Below, piece by piece: positions 6,881 through 14,319 of a stretch of 21,366 bases of DNA. The DNA lies in assembly GCA_949284665.1 (NCBI GenBank), contig CASDWR010000082.1, forward strand, positions 1-21,366, read 5' to 3'. Below the pieces are notes generated by a model that was not told where the DNA came from, ran no database searches, and saw only the letters and a list, made by a program, of their open reading frames with translations. The DNA is from an uncultured Rikenellaceae bacterium (GTDB lineage Bacteria; Bacteroidota; Bacteroidia; Bacteroidales; Rikenellaceae). The stretch's first letter is position 1; each line of letters begins with the position of its first letter. The position numbers were made by a program, and so were the translations under genes.

Positions 6881-9103
6881 CTATGGAAGAGCATTCCGAT
6901 ATTTTGCGTACAATTCCCGACAGATGTCGATTTCATCGCCCGAAGGTACGACAGTATAGGTTTCTTTCCCGAGGACCCATTCCCATTCCCATTCTTTGAT
7001 GCGTTCTTCGAAGGCTTTAGCATTGAAAGGTATGCCATTGGACAATTCGTTGTCCAGTTCTTCGAAAAAGCGTTGCCAGCGCGGCAGGTAAAAACCGCTC
7101 ATCATCCCGGCCCATTGGCGGCAGGCATAGTCGTGCAGGTAACACTCTTTGTCTCCCCACAGGGTAAGCAGGTTCCGGGCATTTTGTTCGTACAGGATTT
7201 TTTCTTCCTCGGTATCGCCCATGGCTTTTGCGCTTTCCAACCAGCGGCCCAGTAAAAACTCACTCCGCGTGGCCAACAGGCGATCCATTTCCTCGACCAA
7301 CGTCAAAAATTCATGGGAAGCAATCCCGAATTCCTTGGAGTTCTTGTTTTCGAAAGCCGTTGCACACTGCTGCTGAATGTCGGATGCATGGTCGGCCAAG
7401 ACTTGACGTGTAATGTCGACCAGATCGTAGCGAAATCCGTCGCTGGTGAGCGAGTCGGCGCATCGCATCAACAGATCCCATGCCTCTGTAAGGGCAGATT
7501 CGTCGTAACAGGCTTCCGTATTGGTTGTCCCTTTCGGATTCTTCAGGAGGGTGGGGCGACCGGTGATAATCGATTCGTGGCCTCCGTTGTTCAATTCGTT
7601 CTCGAATACCGTGTTCGAAAGAATCTGCCAGGCACGTTTGGCATCAGCCATTTTGGCTCCGTAGCGTTGGACGAGATAGCCATCCAGAAATTCGTCGACC
7701 GATACGGGTTCGTCACGCCAGACATTTTCCAACATCAGGGCATAGATGTAAGGGTTTTGCTCAATACCCTCCATCGTCAATCCGATACCGCAGAAATTCC
7801 CTGCATTCGGATCGTGTAATGCGGCGGCCGGAGCGGTGGTAATGTTGCGGACGTTTCCCGAGAGGGTGATGTTTTGGCCGAAATTGTGGAGCATGCACCA
7901 GATCCACTGCTTGCCGTAATAGGCATTCGTACGGTTCCATACGGGGTAGCGTTCACTCCACAAGTCGAGTACGATCATCCGGTCATTCGGTACGGCATCC
8001 AGCAGGGCACGGATCTGTTTATCGCCCCAGAAGTGGGCCTCGTGGTAGAAAAGCCATCCTTGCATGACCCACACGGCTTCCGGATCTGCGGCATTCATCG
8101 AGCTGTATACCTTGTGACTGATGTCGCTCAAGAAGAGCGAATCGTTGGTCGGAGGTTCGTTTTCGTTGAATGTGTCGGCCGTATAGTAATGGTTGGTTCC
8201 GTACAGGGCGGTCTGTTCTTCGATGAACATGCGGCCGATACGGGTAAACAACTCTTCCGATGGGTCAAGAATACTCACTTGCGGGAAGTTGACCCACGAA
8301 GTTTTCCTGATCTTCGCCTCTGGAAATTTCGTCTCGAAAGCAGGTGGCACATGTCCTGTAAATGCCGGCAATATGGGGGTCATGCCCAACACACGTTCGT
8401 TGTAAAGAATCTGTTTCTGAAGAGCTTCGTGTTTATCGATAAAACGTTGCGGAAGCGGACCGCCCCATCCATCGAGGTTCCCCATCCAAAACCAGTTGAA
8501 ATAGGCCGGACCGCTGAAAAAGGTTTCCAGTTCCTGGTCTGTGAATCCCAGACGGCGATATACTTTTTGCCATACTGAATTTTGTCCCGTAACGGCCAGC
8601 GGCATATTAATCCCGTTCATGGCCATGAAATCGATCTCGCGCTGCCAGCGGTCGAAATCCCACCAGCTCATTGTATAGTTGAACGTACAGTAGTTGAGAT
8701 AGTAGCGATATTTGTACGGAGAGACTTTTTCGGTACGATCACCCGGCAAGGGAAGTTGTTCGGGGAGCGTCGTGCTGTTGCCGCACCAGCTGTAATGCCA
8801 GTTGCAATACTCTTTCAGGTAGTGGTTGAGAGCACTTGCCGCCGAAACGCCGTTGTTCCCTTCAAGTACGATCTTGCCGTTGTCGGCATAGAGGGCGAAA
8901 TAGTCCTTCCCCTCTTTTTGTGTCCCAGTGATGACTACCTTGAAGTCCCCATGATGATGGCCGGTGATGCGTTCTACGAGGGCTTCGGTACCGCGTATCT
9001 GTTCGCGGAGCGAAAAGTCGGTCTGTGTGGCCCGGTCTGTTGAGCAACCGGTCGCGGCGAATACCCATGCAATTGCCGCAATGCGAATAATCAGGCTCTT
9101 CAT
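6881..9103 (-). CDS. GH89 alpha-N-acetylglucosaminidase, lipoprotein (second of tandem pair)
   Basis: A 740-aa protein of the NAGLU/GH89 family, which releases terminal alpha-linked GlcNAc (heparan-type chains, alpha-1,4-GlcNAc-capped mucin glycans). A lipoprotein signal (lipobox AATGC, Cys20) predicts an envelope location. Family hallmarks: FMAMNGINMPLA (159-170), GPAYFNWFWMGNLDGWGGPLP, and TFNENEPP with Glu314 at the position of human NAGLU Glu316. TMEGIEQNP has Glu445 at the position of human Glu446. Both catalytic carboxylates are present. The order is an N-terminal small domain, a TIM barrel, and an all-helical C-terminal domain from about 465. It starts 7 nt after the stop of the first GH89 gene, so the two are almost certainly co-transcribed. 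Confidence 0.95.
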   Translation of the reverse strand: MKSLIIRIAAIAWVFAATGCSTDRATQTDFSLREQIRGTEALVERITGHHHGDFKVVITGTQKEGKDYFALYADNGKIVLEGNNGVSAASALNHYLKEYCNWHYSWCGNSTTLPEQLPLPGDRTEKVSPYKYRYYLNYCTFNYTMSWWDFDRWQREIDFMAMNGINMPLAVTGQNSVWQKVYRRLGFTDQELETFFSGPAYFNWFWMGNLDGWGGPLPQRFIDKHEALQKQILYNERVLGMTPILPAFTGHVPPAFETKFPEAKIRKTSWVNFPQVSILDPSEELFTRIGRMFIEEQTALYGTNHYYTADTFNENEPPTNDSLFLSDISHKVYSSMNAADPEAVWVMQGWLFYHEAHFWGDKQIRALLDAVPNDRMIVLDLWSERYPVWNRTNAYYGKQWIWCMLHNFGQNITLSGNVRNITTAPAAALHDPNAGNFCGIGLTMEGIEQNPYIYALMLENVWRDEPVSVDEFLDGYLVQRYGAKMADAKRAWQILSNTVFENELNNGGHESIITGRPTLLKNPKGTTNTEACYDESALTEAWDLLMRCADSLTSDGFRYDLVDITRQVLADHASDIQQQCATAFENKNSKEFGIASHEFLTLVEEMDRLLATRSEFLLGRWLESAKAMGDTEEEKILYEQNARNLLTLWGDKECYLHDYACRQWAGMMSGFYLPRWQRFFEELDNELSNGIPFNAKAFEERIKEWEWEWVLGKETYTVVPSGDEIDICRELYAKYRNALP

Positions 9104-9110
9104 TTTTGTA

Positions 9111-11261
9111 TCATTGGTATTGTCCGATCAATGTTTTGGCGGATTTGATCGGATCGGTATAAGGTTCTTCATGAATTCGGCTGGGGGTTGTGATCCACTC
9201 TTCTTCCCATGCGTCGAGTCCTGAACGGTCGGCGGAGAAATAGATTTCGAGCCGAGGGATGTAATAATCGGCAATCATGCCGCTCCAGAAGCGTGCGGCA
9301 TAATCTTCCTGCCAACCGCCCCAGGTGGAAATCAAACGTTTTGCGTCGCTCTCGAAAGCATCCTGCTGCGCGGGGGTTTCACCGGACCGGCGAGCGTAAT
9401 CGATCCACAGGGAGAGTCGGTAAAGCGGATGGGAAGCCAGCAACTTGTCGGTTGCCTCAAGGATCTCGACGGTTGTTTCGAGCATCCTGTTGGCACTTCG
9501 TACATTTTGTTTTTCGAGTTGTTCGAGTGCCTTTTCGTAATGGCGGTCGGCGATTTCGCCGAGCCACAATGCAGCAAATTCGATCGCATCGTTTCGGTAG
9601 AGTTCAGACGATGCACATTCATCCGAGCATTCGAGAAAGAGTCGGACGGCCTTGCCGAAATCATCGTTGATTTCGTGGAGGCTGATACGACGCTGGTCGG
9701 GTACCACTGTTTGCCAAAGGAAACGGGGATAGGAACGTAATGCGCCATATACCGAACCGCACAGCAATCGCCAGGCTTCGGCCATTTTTTCGTTCGCGCA
9801 GCCGTAACGTGCCAGACAGTAGTCTTCGAGCCATGCGTCGAGTTCTATTTCCCGGTCTCTCCATCCCATGTCGGCCAGCAACTCGTAAACCACCTCGTTG
9901 TTTTCCAGCCCCTCGGGAGCGGAACCGAATCCAATGAGGTTGGCAGCATACGGGGATTGCAATGCCTCGATCGATCCCGATGCATACATCCTCAAATCGC
10001 CTGTGGGCAATACCTTGCCGCCGAAATTGGGGACATAGCTGTAAATCCATTGTTTGTTGTGAAATCCTTCCTGAACGCGCCAGGTTTGGTCGGTATGCCA
10101 TACCCATTTCGGATAGTCGTTGCCCAGGTCTACGATAATGAGTTTGTCATCGGGTACGCGAGAAAGCATCGCTTTCAGACTTGCCGGATCCCAAAAGTCG
10201 TGTTGGTAACCGAATGTCCATCCCTGGGTAACCCAGACGGCATCGGGGTTGCCAGCCAGGATCGAATTGCAGATGGCTTCTCCGTAGGCAGCCAGGATTC
10301 GGTGTTTTCCCTCGGTGTCGTTTTGGTCGACCGGGAGTCGCATTTCATTGAAACTGTCGGAAAGGTAATAGGTGTTTTTACCGAACTCTTTTTCCCACTC
10401 TTCGATGAAGAGTTTGCCGATTTGGTTGAACAGGGGGGAGTCGGGCGCCAGTACACAGGCGTTGTATTCGGGATCGAAACCACCCCATACCAAGGCGTTG
10501 TATTCGATGTCGGGATTTTTAGCGATGAAAGCCGGAGGGATGAATCCGGCAAAGGCCGGAGCAATCGGATGCATGCCCAATTCGCGCATACGGTCGAGGA
10601 TACGGTGCTGGAGGGTGATTTGTGCTTCGTGCCACCGGTTGTCGAGAGGGCCATCGAAAGAGTTGAGGTTCCCCATGCGATGCCAGGGCAGATAGGATGG
10701 GCCGGTAAAGAATTCATCCGCTTCGTCTTCGGTGAGACCCATTTTAATCCATACGCGGCGCGCAATCGCCTCACTGGCAACGCTTGCCAACGGCATGTTG
10801 ACTCCATGCAGTGCCATCAGGTCGATCTCTTTTGACCATCGGTCCCAGTCCCAATAGGGTGTCGTGTATCCGAATGTGCATACATTGAGAAAATAGCGCA
10901 ACTGATAGGGAGAACAGCCCTCTTCCTGGTAATCGGGCCATTTTTCCGGTAGGGCAAGATGTTTGCCGCTCCAGGTCACCATTGAATGACAGGCTTTGCG
11001 TAAGTAGGTGTTGAAGGCGTAGCAAATAGCCGAAGGGCTGCTGCCGCGAATGATTACTTCTCCATCGCATGCTTTTATCTGATAGCGGTCTTTATCGCCA
11101 TTCGGGGCGATGGTCTCGAAAGTCACGTTCCGGCACTCACCGACCGTACGTTCTATCACACCACGTGCGGCGTCGGTCGCTGATACCGGTTTCTCTTTTG
11201 GGGCGCATGCACCGAAAAGCAGCGCCATGGCGACTGCGAGTACCGAAAACTCTCTTCTCAT
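9111..11261 (-). CDS. GH89 alpha-N-acetylglucosaminidase, lipoprotein (first of tandem pair)
   Basis: A 716-aa GH89 enzyme paralogous to the next gene but clearly diverged. Its lipobox is LFGAC with Cys19, predicting a lipid-anchored envelope enzyme. Family motifs are LMALHGVNMPLA (148-159), FFTGPSYLPWHRMGNLN, SFNEMRLP with the predicted acid/base Glu306, and SAPEGLENNEVV with the predicted nucleophile Glu450, the latter close to the human form APEGI. The pocket segment differs from the neighbour (LPWHRMGNLNSFDGPL against FNWFWMGNLDGWGGPL), which suggests a different aglycone or linkage preference. It heads the GH89 pair after a 119-nt gap that holds an inverted repeat. The ATG at 11261 gives a complete signal sequence. 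Confidence 0.95.
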   Translation of the reverse strand: MRREFSVLAVAMALLFGACAPKEKPVSATDAARGVIERTVGECRNVTFETIAPNGDKDRYQIKACDGEVIIRGSSPSAICYAFNTYLRKACHSMVTWSGKHLALPEKWPDYQEEGCSPYQLRYFLNVCTFGYTTPYWDWDRWSKEIDLMALHGVNMPLASVASEAIARRVWIKMGLTEDEADEFFTGPSYLPWHRMGNLNSFDGPLDNRWHEAQITLQHRILDRMRELGMHPIAPAFAGFIPPAFIAKNPDIEYNALVWGGFDPEYNACVLAPDSPLFNQIGKLFIEEWEKEFGKNTYYLSDSFNEMRLPVDQNDTEGKHRILAAYGEAICNSILAGNPDAVWVTQGWTFGYQHDFWDPASLKAMLSRVPDDKLIIVDLGNDYPKWVWHTDQTWRVQEGFHNKQWIYSYVPNFGGKVLPTGDLRMYASGSIEALQSPYAANLIGFGSAPEGLENNEVVYELLADMGWRDREIELDAWLEDYCLARYGCANEKMAEAWRLLCGSVYGALRSYPRFLWQTVVPDQRRISLHEINDDFGKAVRLFLECSDECASSELYRNDAIEFAALWLGEIADRHYEKALEQLEKQNVRSANRMLETTVEILEATDKLLASHPLYRLSLWIDYARRSGETPAQQDAFESDAKRLISTWGGWQEDYAARFWSGMIADYYIPRLEIYFSADRSGLDAWEEEWITTPSRIHEEPYTDPIKSAKTLIGQYQ

Positions 11262-11286
11262 AAGTTGTTTGTCAGTAAATTCGGGG

Positions 11287-11364
11287 TTACAAGAGAGACC
11301 GGCATATACCTCCCATATGCGTCAGGGTGAACATATATGCCGGCCTTGGAATTACAAGACAGAC
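11287..11364. repeat. Imperfect direct repeat flanking the intergenic hairpin
   Basis: TTACAAGAGAGAC (11287-11299) and TTACAAGACAGAC (11352-11364) match at 12 of 13 positions and lie either side of the 11299-11343 inverted repeat. No open reading frame or terminal element feature accompanies them. They could be a paired binding site or the scar of a small element. Confidence 0.4.
11299..11343 (-). terminator. Inverted repeat in the 119-nt gap before the GH89 genes (terminator, attenuator or processing hairpin)
   Basis: CCGGCATATA (11299-11308) and TATATGCCGG (11334-11343) form a perfect 10-bp stem around a 25-nt loop. On the transcribed minus strand it follows the end of the broken lipoprotein gene and precedes the GH89 genes. 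It is followed by TCTCTCTT rather than a clean T run, so it may be a partial terminator or an mRNA-stabilising hairpin that sets GH89 levels apart from SusC/SusD levels. The role is inferred. Confidence 0.45.
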
Positions 11365-11380
11365 TTCGGGAACTCCGGAG

Positions 11381-11926
11381 TTAGAGTTCGCACTGGGTCT
11401 TGATGTTCAGATAAACGGGTTTCATGAAGAGATCGGCTGTCTTTTCCTGATCGAGACGTCCATTCTCGTCGAAAGCTCCCGAATCATCGTAGAGTTGCAG
11501 GATATAGATCAATCCATAATAGTAAACGGGGGCTTCGACTGTGCCTCTTTGACTGCGGATGATCAGGTAGTCGCCGGCACGGAAGTTCTCGGAAAAGTTT
11601 TTACCTGTCGTCCCGGCATCGGTATAACGACGTAAATAGGTTTTGAAATCTATTGAAGTCGGAGAGTTCTCTTCGCCGAGGGTAGCATTGTCGAGTTGTT
11701 TCTGGATTTGCGAAAGCTGCCAGAATACACGCATCTGATCGGCTGTCGTCTCTACCGTTTCGTCGATTGCGAGGAAAAGAGAATCGACGAATTTGTATAC
11801 GTCCGGTTTATAACTTTCTCCGATCCATGCTCCGGGGATGACAACAAATCCGAAATTTTGATCGATATTTTCGTCTTTGATTCCGTGTCCGTTTACTTCA
11901 TAGATGTCGCATTGACGTCCGGTAGT
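11381..11926 (-). CDS. 3' part of a frameshifted lipoprotein gene (unknown function)
   Basis: An open segment of 181 codons directly after the run of ten G, in a different frame from the 5' part. It continues the same protein: the sequence TTGRQCDIYEVNGHG follows on where the 5' frame runs into DYRTSMRHL and stops. It has no signal peptide or start of its own; a frame-internal ATG at 11995 lies inside the region coding the 5' part in the other frame. Features include GFVVIPGAWIG, a helical middle (SQIQKQLDNATLGEE) and a beta-rich end (PVYYYGLIYILQLY). I recognise no family. If joined to the 5' part by one fewer G, the full protein would be about 421 residues. It probably works with SusC/SusD at the cell surface, by position only. 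Confidence 0.7.
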   Translation of the reverse strand, partial: TTGRQCDIYEVNGHGIKDENIDQNFGFVVIPGAWIGESYKPDVYKFVDSLFLAIDETVETTADQMRVFWQLSQIQKQLDNATLGEENSPTSIDFKTYLRRYTDAGTTGKNFSENFRAGDYLIIRSQRGTVEAPVYYYGLIYILQLYDDSGAFDENGRLDQEKTADLFMKPVYLNIKTQCEL

Positions 11927-12647
11927 CCCCCCCCCCAAGACTTGCGGCAAGGCAACCGGTGAACATATAGCCGCGTTGGCCGCCAATATAAGCATTGTTT
12001 CTTGTGTTTTGCAGTACGTTGACGAAACTCATGCTGGCGTTCAAACCGTCTACCGAACGCAGATCGTCCAGGGAGAGCAGGTGTTTCTTCTCACCGCCGA
12101 TCGGTGTGCCGTGCATCGAGAAGAACGAAATGGTCGGAGAGCTGGCTCCCGTGTTTGGAGTGGGATATGTCTCTGGCGAGTTCTCGTATGTCTCGACTTT
12201 GTTGTTGGCGTAAAGCGTTGCGTTCGGGTTTACCCACGCTGAACCTTTGAGGTCACCTGTAACGCTGGACACCGGATAATAGAATGTTTTACTCCCGCCG
12301 TTGCCAGAAAGTACCACTTCGATAGCGGTGATGTTCTTGCTGTCCGGGAAGAAAAGCAGGTTGAGCGTTTTATTCGAAATGGCAAACGATTGGGGGTCTC
12401 CTGCCGCGGTGTAATTCCCTTCGCTGCCGCTGACGCCGGTTACTACGGCAGTAGTAACGTCACTCGAAGAAGAGATCGTGCCGACAATCGAAACGGGTTC
12501 CCCGTAAGTAAGTGCATCCGGAATCTCCTCACTCAGGCTGATGCTGGCATCAAGAACCTGGTCGCTGCCTCCGTCTTTGTCTTTGTTGCATGACACGAAA
12601 GCGATCGTTCCCATTGCCAGGACTGTAAATAACAAAATTCTTTTCAT
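11898..12647 (-). CDS. 5' part of a frameshifted lipoprotein gene in the SusCD operon (unknown function)
   Basis: A 249-codon frame whose first 240 residues are the amino-terminal part of a lipoprotein. The signal peptide has lipobox AFVSC with Cys20, followed by the charged NKDKDGG, the kind of acidic stretch linked to surface export of Bacteroidota lipoproteins. Residues about 30-130 look like beta-rich Ig- or BACON-like sequence (SIVGTISSSSDVTTAVVTG), and later segments include TISFFSMHG and GQRGYMFTG. The frame then crosses ten G and ends nine codons later, losing the carboxy-terminal 181 residues that remain open in another frame. It lies where SusE/SusF-like glycan-binding proteins are often found, but I see no diagnostic match. 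Alternative explanations of the break are phase variation, transcriptional slippage or an assembly error. Confidence 0.75.
   Translation of the reverse strand: MKRILLFTVLAMGTIAFVSCNKDKDGGSDQVLDASISLSEEIPDALTYGEPVSIVGTISSSSDVTTAVVTGVSGSEGNYTAAGDPQSFAISNKTLNLLFFPDSKNITAIEVVLSGNGGSKTFYYPVSSVTGDLKGSAWVNPNATLYANNKVETYENSPETYPTPNTGASSPTISFFSMHGTPIGGEKKHLLSLDDLRSVDGLNASMSFVNVLQNTRNNAYIGGQRGYMFTGCLAASLGGGDYRTSMRHL
11927..11936. repeat. Homopolymer run C10 (G10 on the coding strand) at the frameshift point
   Basis: Ten consecutive C on the plus strand. The coding strand reads CTT followed by ten G and then ACT. With nine (or twelve) G the two open segments become one frame, reading through GGG into TTGRQ. 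It is the longest G/C run I noticed in the window. Confidence 0.95.
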
Positions 12648-12690
12648 GGTTTGTGTTTTATAAAAAAGGTTAATAAATGTTAGGTATGAG

Positions 12691-13473
12691 TTATCTGTTT
12701 TTCAATGTAATGTAGGATATGACCGGACAGTGGTCCGAAAATGAAGCATCCGTGCACACTCGGGTCGATTTCAGATCGATACCACTATCGCTACGGCAAA
12801 AGATGTAGTCGATTTTTATATTCGGATTTCTTGCCGGGAACGTAGGTTCGTTGCTGGTCAGGGGTTGCCAACGGGTAAAACCCTGGCAAATTTCCGGGGA
12901 ATCGGGTTCGGCATTCAGGTCTCCTGCCAGCATGACGGGGCCTTCGACATTCTCATCCACCCAGGCATCGATAAAATGGATCTGTTTCAGCCGGATGTCT
13001 CCGGACGAGACTTCCAGGTGGGTACAGATAAATGTCAACGGATCACCTCCAGGTAGTTCGATGGTGGCAACCAACATGGTACGCTGTTCGGCGTTGTCTT
13101 CGTTGGGCAGCAACACGCGTTCGGTCTTGATAAGCGGATAGCGGCTCAACACTCCGATGCCATAATAGCCACCCATATAGTCGATCGCTTTCCCGTAGGC
13201 GGCAAACATGCCGGTCCTCCATGCGAGTTCGTTGACGAATCGAACGCCATTCTGATGGGGTGCCATGGGGCGCCGGGTATTCCAATCGCATTCCTGAAGC
13301 GCAACGATATCCGGATTCCGGGAAGCGATGTATCCGCCGATTTGCTCCATGGTGGCGATTTCACCGAAACGCAGGTTGTAGGTCATTACACATAAGGAAT
13401 CCTGTGCCGCCAGCGATCCGGCAAACGACAGCAGCAGAAGTAATAAAAATACATGTTTTCTCATGATGGACAT
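12691..13473 (-). CDS. Exported endonuclease/exonuclease/phosphatase (EEP) family enzyme, copy 1
   Basis: A 260-aa metal-dependent phosphoesterase of the DNase I/sphingomyelinase-like EEP superfamily. It has a signal peptide (long Leu run, cleavage likely after LAA at about 21-23) with no lipobox, so it is periplasmic or secreted. The EEP active-site set is complete: Asn33 in TYNLRFG, Glu61 in ALQECD, His152 in CTHLE, Asp185 and Asn187 in LAGDLNA, Asp222 in KIDYIF, and Asp247-His248 in SDHCPV. Substrates in this superfamily range from nucleic acids to phospholipids and inositol phosphates and cannot be read from these motifs. It lies 17 nt after the unknown lipoprotein gene and shares the operon with a second EEP enzyme. 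An ATG three codons in (13464) could also be the start. Confidence 0.9.
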   Translation of the reverse strand: MSIMRKHVFLLLLLLSFAGSLAAQDSLCVMTYNLRFGEIATMEQIGGYIASRNPDIVALQECDWNTRRPMAPHQNGVRFVNELAWRTGMFAAYGKAIDYMGGYYGIGVLSRYPLIKTERVLLPNEDNAEQRTMLVATIELPGGDPLTFICTHLEVSSGDIRLKQIHFIDAWVDENVEGPVMLAGDLNAEPDSPEICQGFTRWQPLTSNEPTFPARNPNIKIDYIFCRSDSGIDLKSTRVCTDASFSDHCPVISYITLKNR

Positions 13474-13490
13474 GTTGTCTTATGTTAGGT

Positions 13491-14315
13491 TCAGGAAATT
13501 TTCTCGATCGAAATGCAGTAATAGGGTAGGTTGACGCGTTGAAGCGGTTCGATACTTCGGCATACATAGTTGACGGGCGTAAGAACAAAGAGCGAATAGG
13601 GGGTCGATGGACTCTCATGGAACTCGAGCCGGTATGCCGTATGATTCCGTTTCAGGAAATCGCTCATGGATGTTTTTATTTCGTTCTTGACGGTTCCTAC
13701 AACGATCCCGTTCGAAAGAAGTTCGCTGCTGCGTAATTCCAACATTGCCTCGACCTGCGACAGAGCATCGATTTTCGTGGTGTAGATGCACACATCGTTT
13801 GTCATCGCGAGAACCAGGGTAAATCCGCAACCCGAAAGGAAGAGGCGGCCCGGAATTGCCACCCCGTCGAAACGGGTTACCTCGTACCGTGTGATAATTC
13901 CTGTGCCTTCGATCTGGGTGCCAGTGGGTGTGTTCTGAGCGAACAGGGCATTCGATTTGGTATTGTATGCGATCTTTACGGCCGGATTGGCCTCTCCGGG
14001 TGTGCAGTCCGTCCGGTCGAACAGATAGATGGCCGAACGTTTGCCTGTCTGTTCATTGATGTGCGCCGATGCCACACTGATGTCGCGCATCGTAAAGAAC
14101 GGTGCATCGTCGAGTGCCGAAAAGAAATCGATATTGAAAAGGTTGTTCGCGTCGATGGTCTCGGGCGGTTCGGGTGCAACGTACTCTTCGTCGGAATTTC
14201 CACCTCCTCCGTTCCCGTTCCCATTCCCGCCATCGTCTGATTCGGAGGAGGAACATCCTGCCGCAAAAAACAAAAGTGCACAAAGTGGAAACAATATGGA
14301 ATAAACTCTTTTCAT
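13491..14315 (-). CDS. Lipoprotein of unknown function with acidic, Gly/Asn-rich linker
   Basis: A 274-aa protein with lipobox AAGC (Cys21). It is followed by SSSESDD and a low-complexity GNGNGNGGGG linker (about 29-40), then an acidic SDEEY. This suggests a surface-exposed lipoprotein whose folded domain (about 55-274) is held away from the membrane. I recognise no family. The domain is beta-rich by eye (RSAIYLFDRTD, GRLFLSGCGFTLVLAM, YSLFVLTPVNYVCRS) and has no catalytic signature I can name. It sits between the two EEP genes, 4 nt after one and 17 nt before the other, so it is co-transcribed. By position it could be a glycan-binding or EEP-partner protein, which is inference only. Confidence 0.8.
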   Translation of the reverse strand: MKRVYSILFPLCALLFFAAGCSSSESDDGGNGNGNGGGGNSDEEYVAPEPPETIDANNLFNIDFFSALDDAPFFTMRDISVASAHINEQTGKRSAIYLFDRTDCTPGEANPAVKIAYNTKSNALFAQNTPTGTQIEGTGIITRYEVTRFDGVAIPGRLFLSGCGFTLVLAMTNDVCIYTTKIDALSQVEAMLELRSSELLSNGIVVGTVKNEIKTSMSDFLKRNHTAYRLEFHESPSTPYSLFVLTPVNYVCRSIEPLQRVNLPYYCISIEKIS

Positions 14316-14319
14316 GGCG

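Noticed and set aside
6973..6990. CCCATT repeat near the end of the second GH89 gene
   Set aside because: It codes an in-frame EWEWEW segment of an intact gene; too short to call a variable tandem repeat.
9957..10835. 292-codon plus-strand frame opposite the first GH89 gene
   Set aside because: Antisense shadow of a GH89 gene with intact catalytic motifs.
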